Source of the DNA: an uncultured Sinobacteraceae bacterium
Lineage (GTDB): Bacteria; Pseudomonadota; Gammaproteobacteria; Steroidobacterales; Steroidobacteraceae
Reading direction: 5' to 3'
DNA length: 24,652 nt
NCBI GenBank assembly: GCA_937902995.1
Contig: CALEKY010000056.1
Location: 1 to 24,652 of the forward strand
The first letter of the stretch is position 1; every line of letters begins with the position of its first letter. Positions 21,660 to 24,652 of the stretch are shown here, one piece after another. Below the pieces are notes generated by a model. It worked only from the letters and a program-made list of their open reading frames with translations, was not told where the DNA came from and searched no databases. The translations under genes and the position numbers were made by a program.

Positions 21660-23044
21660 GCACTCGAATCTGCACCGCTCTGCTCGGACTCTTTCTGTTT
21701 GCCGGTACGCAGGCAGCCGACCGTGCACCGGAACCGGGACCGCCGCGACCGCTGACGATTCCCACACCGGCCAAGATCGCGCTGCAGAACGGTGTGCAGG
21801 CAACGTTCATCGATTTCGGCTCCGTCCCGAAAGTCACGATCGCAATCACCGTGCGTGTCGGCGCAATCAACGATGGTGAGCGCACTTGGCTCTCGGATCT
21901 GACCGCCGAGCTCATGAAAGAAGGCACGCAGCAGCGAACCGCCGAGCAGATTGCCGAAGCGGCTGCAGAGATGGGCGGGCAAGTCGCCATCGGAGTCGGT
22001 GCCGATCAAACGACGTTGTCGCTGGACGTGCTATCGGAATACGGCGCGGAGGCCGTTGCGCTCCTGGCCGAAATTCTCACGCGCCCGCGCTTGCCCGAGT
22101 CCGAGCTGCCGCGCGTTCGCCAGAACTTTCTGCGCAACCTGAGCGTGGCGCTCGCCACTCCCCAGGCTCAGGCGGACGCTGCGTTCGCCGCGCTGCTCTT
22201 TCCGAACCATCCCTACGGCCGGGTCTTTCCGACGCCGGAGCTATTGCAGTCCTATTCGATCGACGACGTGCGCCGCTTCTATGAAGACAATTTCGGCGCA
22301 CAACGCACGCACGTCTACGTCGCCGGCAAGTTCGATCGCGCGAGCATCGAGTCCGCCATCAAACGTCATCTCGGCGGTTGGCGCGACGGCCCTGCTCCGC
22401 TTCGACTCCCCTCTCCGGAACCTGCCGAACCGACGACGGTGCTGATCGATCGTCGGGACGCGCCGCAATCGACCTTGCGTATCGGCCTGCGCGTGATCGA
22501 TCCGAGTCATGAGGAATTCATGCCGCTGTCGGTGACGAACACGCTGCTCGGCGGCGTTCTCACGTCTAGAATTACGATGAATCTGCGCGAGGACAAAGGC
22601 TGGGCGTACTCGCCGAACAGCAGCGTGAGCGCTTACTATCGTCACGCTGTCTGGGCAGAACGCGCGGACGTGAAGTCCGAAGTGACGGGTCCTGCTCTGC
22701 GGGAGATTTATCGAGAAATCGACCGCCTGCAGAGCGAGCCGCCGACCGATGACGAGCTGAAGTCGGCCAAGAACTATCGCAACGGCACCTTCGTGATTTC
22801 CAATGCGACGCGTGGCGGCTTGATCGGCCAGTTCGCGTTCATGGATCTGCACGGCTTGCCGACCGAGTGGTTGACGACGTTCATCGATCGACTCTACGCG
22901 GTCACGCCGGCACAAGTATCGCAGGCCGCACGCGAACATCTCGACCCGGCGCGCATGTCGGTCGTGGTCGTCGGCGATCTGGCGCAGATTCGCAAGCAGC
23001 TCGAAGAGTTCGAGCAGCTACCGAAGATCCAAGCGCAGCCGTGA
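21656..23044 (+). CDS. M16B family protein lacking the zinc motif (non-catalytic partner)
   Basis: This 462-residue exported protein has a signal peptide at 1-20 (ALLGLFLFAGTQAA) and two M16 halves. At the position of HXXEH it reads D81-L-T-A84-E85 (WLSDLTAELMKEGT), so both histidines and the glutamate are lost and zinc-dependent catalysis is unlikely. The second half keeps the Arg/Tyr region used for substrate positioning in M16 partners (NLREDKGWAYSPNSS). The gene starts within the stop of the catalytic partner (ATGA at 21656-21659), fitting equal expression and a heterodimer. This division of labour is established for M16B pairs such as mitochondrial processing peptidase alpha/beta. It ends 37 nt before the ETF-QO gene. 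Confidence 0.88.
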   Translation: MSTRICTALLGLFLFAGTQAADRAPEPGPPRPLTIPTPAKIALQNGVQATFIDFGSVPKVTIAITVRVGAINDGERTWLSDLTAELMKEGTQQRTAEQIAEAAAEMGGQVAIGVGADQTTLSLDVLSEYGAEAVALLAEILTRPRLPESELPRVRQNFLRNLSVALATPQAQADAAFAALLFPNHPYGRVFPTPELLQSYSIDDVRRFYEDNFGAQRTHVYVAGKFDRASIESAIKRHLGGWRDGPAPLRLPSPEPAEPTTVLIDRRDAPQSTLRIGLRVIDPSHEEFMPLSVTNTLLGGVLTSRITMNLREDKGWAYSPNSSVSAYYRHAVWAERADVKSEVTGPALREIYREIDRLQSEPPTDDELKSAKNYRNGTFVISNATRGGLIGQFAFMDLHGLPTEWLTTFIDRLYAVTPAQVSQAAREHLDPARMSVVVVGDLAQIRKQLEEFEQLPKIQAQP

Positions 23045-23081
23045 GCGCGCTTGGCAATTTGCCATTCCAAGAGCACGAGTC

Positions 23082-24652
23082 ATGTCAGAACGAGAAGTAA
23101 TGGAGTATGACGTCGTCATCGTCGGCGCCGGTCCTGCCGGCCTCGCGACGGCGATCCGTCTCAAGCAGCTCAAGCCGGATCTCAACGTTTGCGTCTTGGA
23201 AAAGGCTTCGGCCGTCGGCGCGCATTCGTTGTCCGGCGCGGTGCTCGAGCCCGGTCCGCTGGAGCAACTTCTGCCGCATTGGCGCACCGAGTATCCGGGG
23301 ATGAAGGTTCCGGCGGTCGAGGACGACGTGCGCTTCATGACGAAGACCTCGTCGTACAAGCTGCCCGACTTCCTCGTGCGCATGAAGATCTCGCCGTTCA
23401 ACAATCACGGCAACTTCATCATCTCGCTCGGCCAGCTCACGCCGTGGATGGCGCAAGAAGCGGAGAAGCTCGGCGTCGAAGTGTTCGCAGGCTTTGCCGC
23501 TGCCGAACCGTTGTTCGACGAGTCCGGTACCGTGATCGGCGTGCGCACCGGCGACATGGGTCTCGAAAAGAACGGCGAGCCGGGACCGAACTACACGCCG
23601 GGCGTCGACATTCACGCCAAGATCACCGTGATCAGCGAAGGCTGCCGCGGCTCGATCGCCAAGCAGCTCATTCGTCGTTTCAAGCTGGACGAAGGCCACA
23701 ATCCGCCGACGTTCGGTCTCGGCTACAAGGAACTGTGGCAATTGCCGCCCGGCCGCGTGAAACCCGGCCGCATCGAGCACGCCGTCGGTTGGCCGCTCGA
23801 TAGCAAGACTTACGGCGGCAGCTTCCTCTATCACCTCGACAACGACCGCGTGTACGTGGGTTACGTCGTCGGCTTGAATTACAAGGATCCGCGCCTCAAG
23901 CCGTTCGAAGCGTTTCAGCAGTTCAAGAATCATCCGCGCATCAAACCGCTGCTCGAAGGCGGCGAAATTCTCGCGGCGGGTGCGCGAACGATTGCGGCGG
24001 GCGGCTGGCAATCCTTGCCGACGATCGAAATGCCCGGTGCGATTCTCGTCGGGGATTCGGGCGGCACGCTGAACGTGCCGAAGATCAAAGGCATTCACCA
24101 GGCGATCCGCTCAGGCATGTGCGCTGCCGAGCACATCGCCGAAGTGGGCGAAGCGAAGGGCTTCGATGCGCGTTGGCGCAACTCGGAAGGCGGTCGCGAG
24201 CTCTATCGCGTACGCAATTTCAAACCCGGCTTCAAGTACGGTCTGTGGTTCGGCTTGCTGAACTCCGGGTGGGAAGCGCTGACTCGCGGCCGCAGTCCAT
24301 GGACATTGTCGAACTATGCCGACTGGTCGGCACTCAAGAAGCTGGACGAATACGAATCGCCCGATCGCGGCTGGGGCGAACGCACGCTGCCGCCGCGCGA
24401 TCGTCTTGCGTTCGTGTTCTTCGCCGGCAACGTGCACGACGAATCGCAGCCCGTGCACCTGAAGGTCGCCGACACGTCCATCTGTATCGATCGTTGCACG
24501 AAGGAATACGGCAATCCGTGCCAGAACTTCTGCCCGGCCGGCGTGTACGAGATCGTCGAAGACGGCGACGGCAAACGCCGCTTGCAGATCAATGCCGCGA
24601 ACTGCGTGCACTGCAAGGCCTGCGACATCAAAGATCCTTACGAGATCATCAC
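23082..24652 (+). CDS. Electron transfer flavoprotein-ubiquinone oxidoreductase (partial, runs off the window)
   Basis: ETF-QO takes electrons from ETF, which is fed by acyl-CoA dehydrogenases, and reduces membrane ubiquinone. The frame is open from ATG 23082 to the window end: 523 complete codons, with only a short C-terminal end missing compared with about 550 residues. The FAD dinucleotide motif is VVIVGAGPAG at 11-20. GAHSLSGAVLEP, SEGCRGSIAKQLI and VGDSGGTLNVPKIKGIHQAI are family blocks. The C-terminal ferredoxin-like [4Fe-4S] site shows NFCPAGVYEI followed by NCVHCKACDIKDPYEI. An alternative start is the ATG at 23100, six codons on. Its position downstream of isovaleryl-CoA dehydrogenase fits a respiratory outlet for that pathway. 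Confidence 0.95.
   Translation, partial: MSEREVMEYDVVIVGAGPAGLATAIRLKQLKPDLNVCVLEKASAVGAHSLSGAVLEPGPLEQLLPHWRTEYPGMKVPAVEDDVRFMTKTSSYKLPDFLVRMKISPFNNHGNFIISLGQLTPWMAQEAEKLGVEVFAGFAAAEPLFDESGTVIGVRTGDMGLEKNGEPGPNYTPGVDIHAKITVISEGCRGSIAKQLIRRFKLDEGHNPPTFGLGYKELWQLPPGRVKPGRIEHAVGWPLDSKTYGGSFLYHLDNDRVYVGYVVGLNYKDPRLKPFEAFQQFKNHPRIKPLLEGGEILAAGARTIAAGGWQSLPTIEMPGAILVGDSGGTLNVPKIKGIHQAIRSGMCAAEHIAEVGEAKGFDARWRNSEGGRELYRVRNFKPGFKYGLWFGLLNSGWEALTRGRSPWTLSNYADWSALKKLDEYESPDRGWGERTLPPRDRLAFVFFAGNVHDESQPVHLKVADTSICIDRCTKEYGNPCQNFCPAGVYEIVEDGDGKRRLQINAANCVHCKACDIKDPYEII

Overview
The window is a compact, high-GC bacterial chromosome segment with no mobile element, CRISPR array or rRNA. Gene content and order (xerD-dsbC, an Azotobacter-type FdxA, queA-tgt) point to a gammaproteobacterium, probably near the Xanthomonadales/Steroidobacterales/Nevskiales. 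That placement is an inference from synteny and protein style.

Layout. Positions 184-1479 (+) encode a CNNM/CorC-type membrane protein. It converges on a leftward block (7252 to 1570, all -): ECF sigma factor, overlapping zinc-finger anti-sigma factor, periplasmic double-PDZ protein, queA, tgt and an AI-2E-type permease. A tRNA-Leu(CAA) with its own promoter, a zinc-ribbon NUDIX hydrolase and fdxA follow on +, closed by a clear intrinsic terminator shared with the convergent dsbC. xerD and dsbC are on -. Positions 10654-13833 (+) carry a PlsC-like acyltransferase, a leucine dehydrogenase-type enzyme and an acetyl-CoA acetyltransferase. A FadR-type GntR regulator (-) is divergent from isovaleryl-CoA dehydrogenase, methylcrotonyl-CoA carboxylase beta subunit and methylglutaconyl-CoA hydratase (+). 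Two short-chain dehydrogenases, an M16 peptidase pair (one active, one apparently inactive) and a truncated ETF-ubiquinone oxidoreductase complete the + strand.

How the genes work together. The right half is a branched-chain amino acid (mainly leucine) catabolic region: deamination by the leucine dehydrogenase, then the isovaleryl-CoA steps. Thiolase handles acetoacetyl-CoA, and ETF-QO passes acyl-CoA dehydrogenase electrons to ubiquinone. The biotin-carrying MCC alpha subunit and HMG-CoA lyase are not in the window. A palindrome matching the GntR/FadR-family operator pattern lies between gntR and ivd. The left half joins an envelope-stress style sigma/anti-sigma/PDZ module to queuosine tRNA modification genes.

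Most unusual signal. Three intergenic spacers (1476-1572, 13848-13922, 18358-18537) carry degenerate tandem arrays with a strict 7-nt period. The arrays abut or overlap stop codons of neighbouring genes, and each locus also contains a palindrome or hairpin. All arrays can be phased as heptamers starting with AG. No intergenic stretch exceeds 300 bases.
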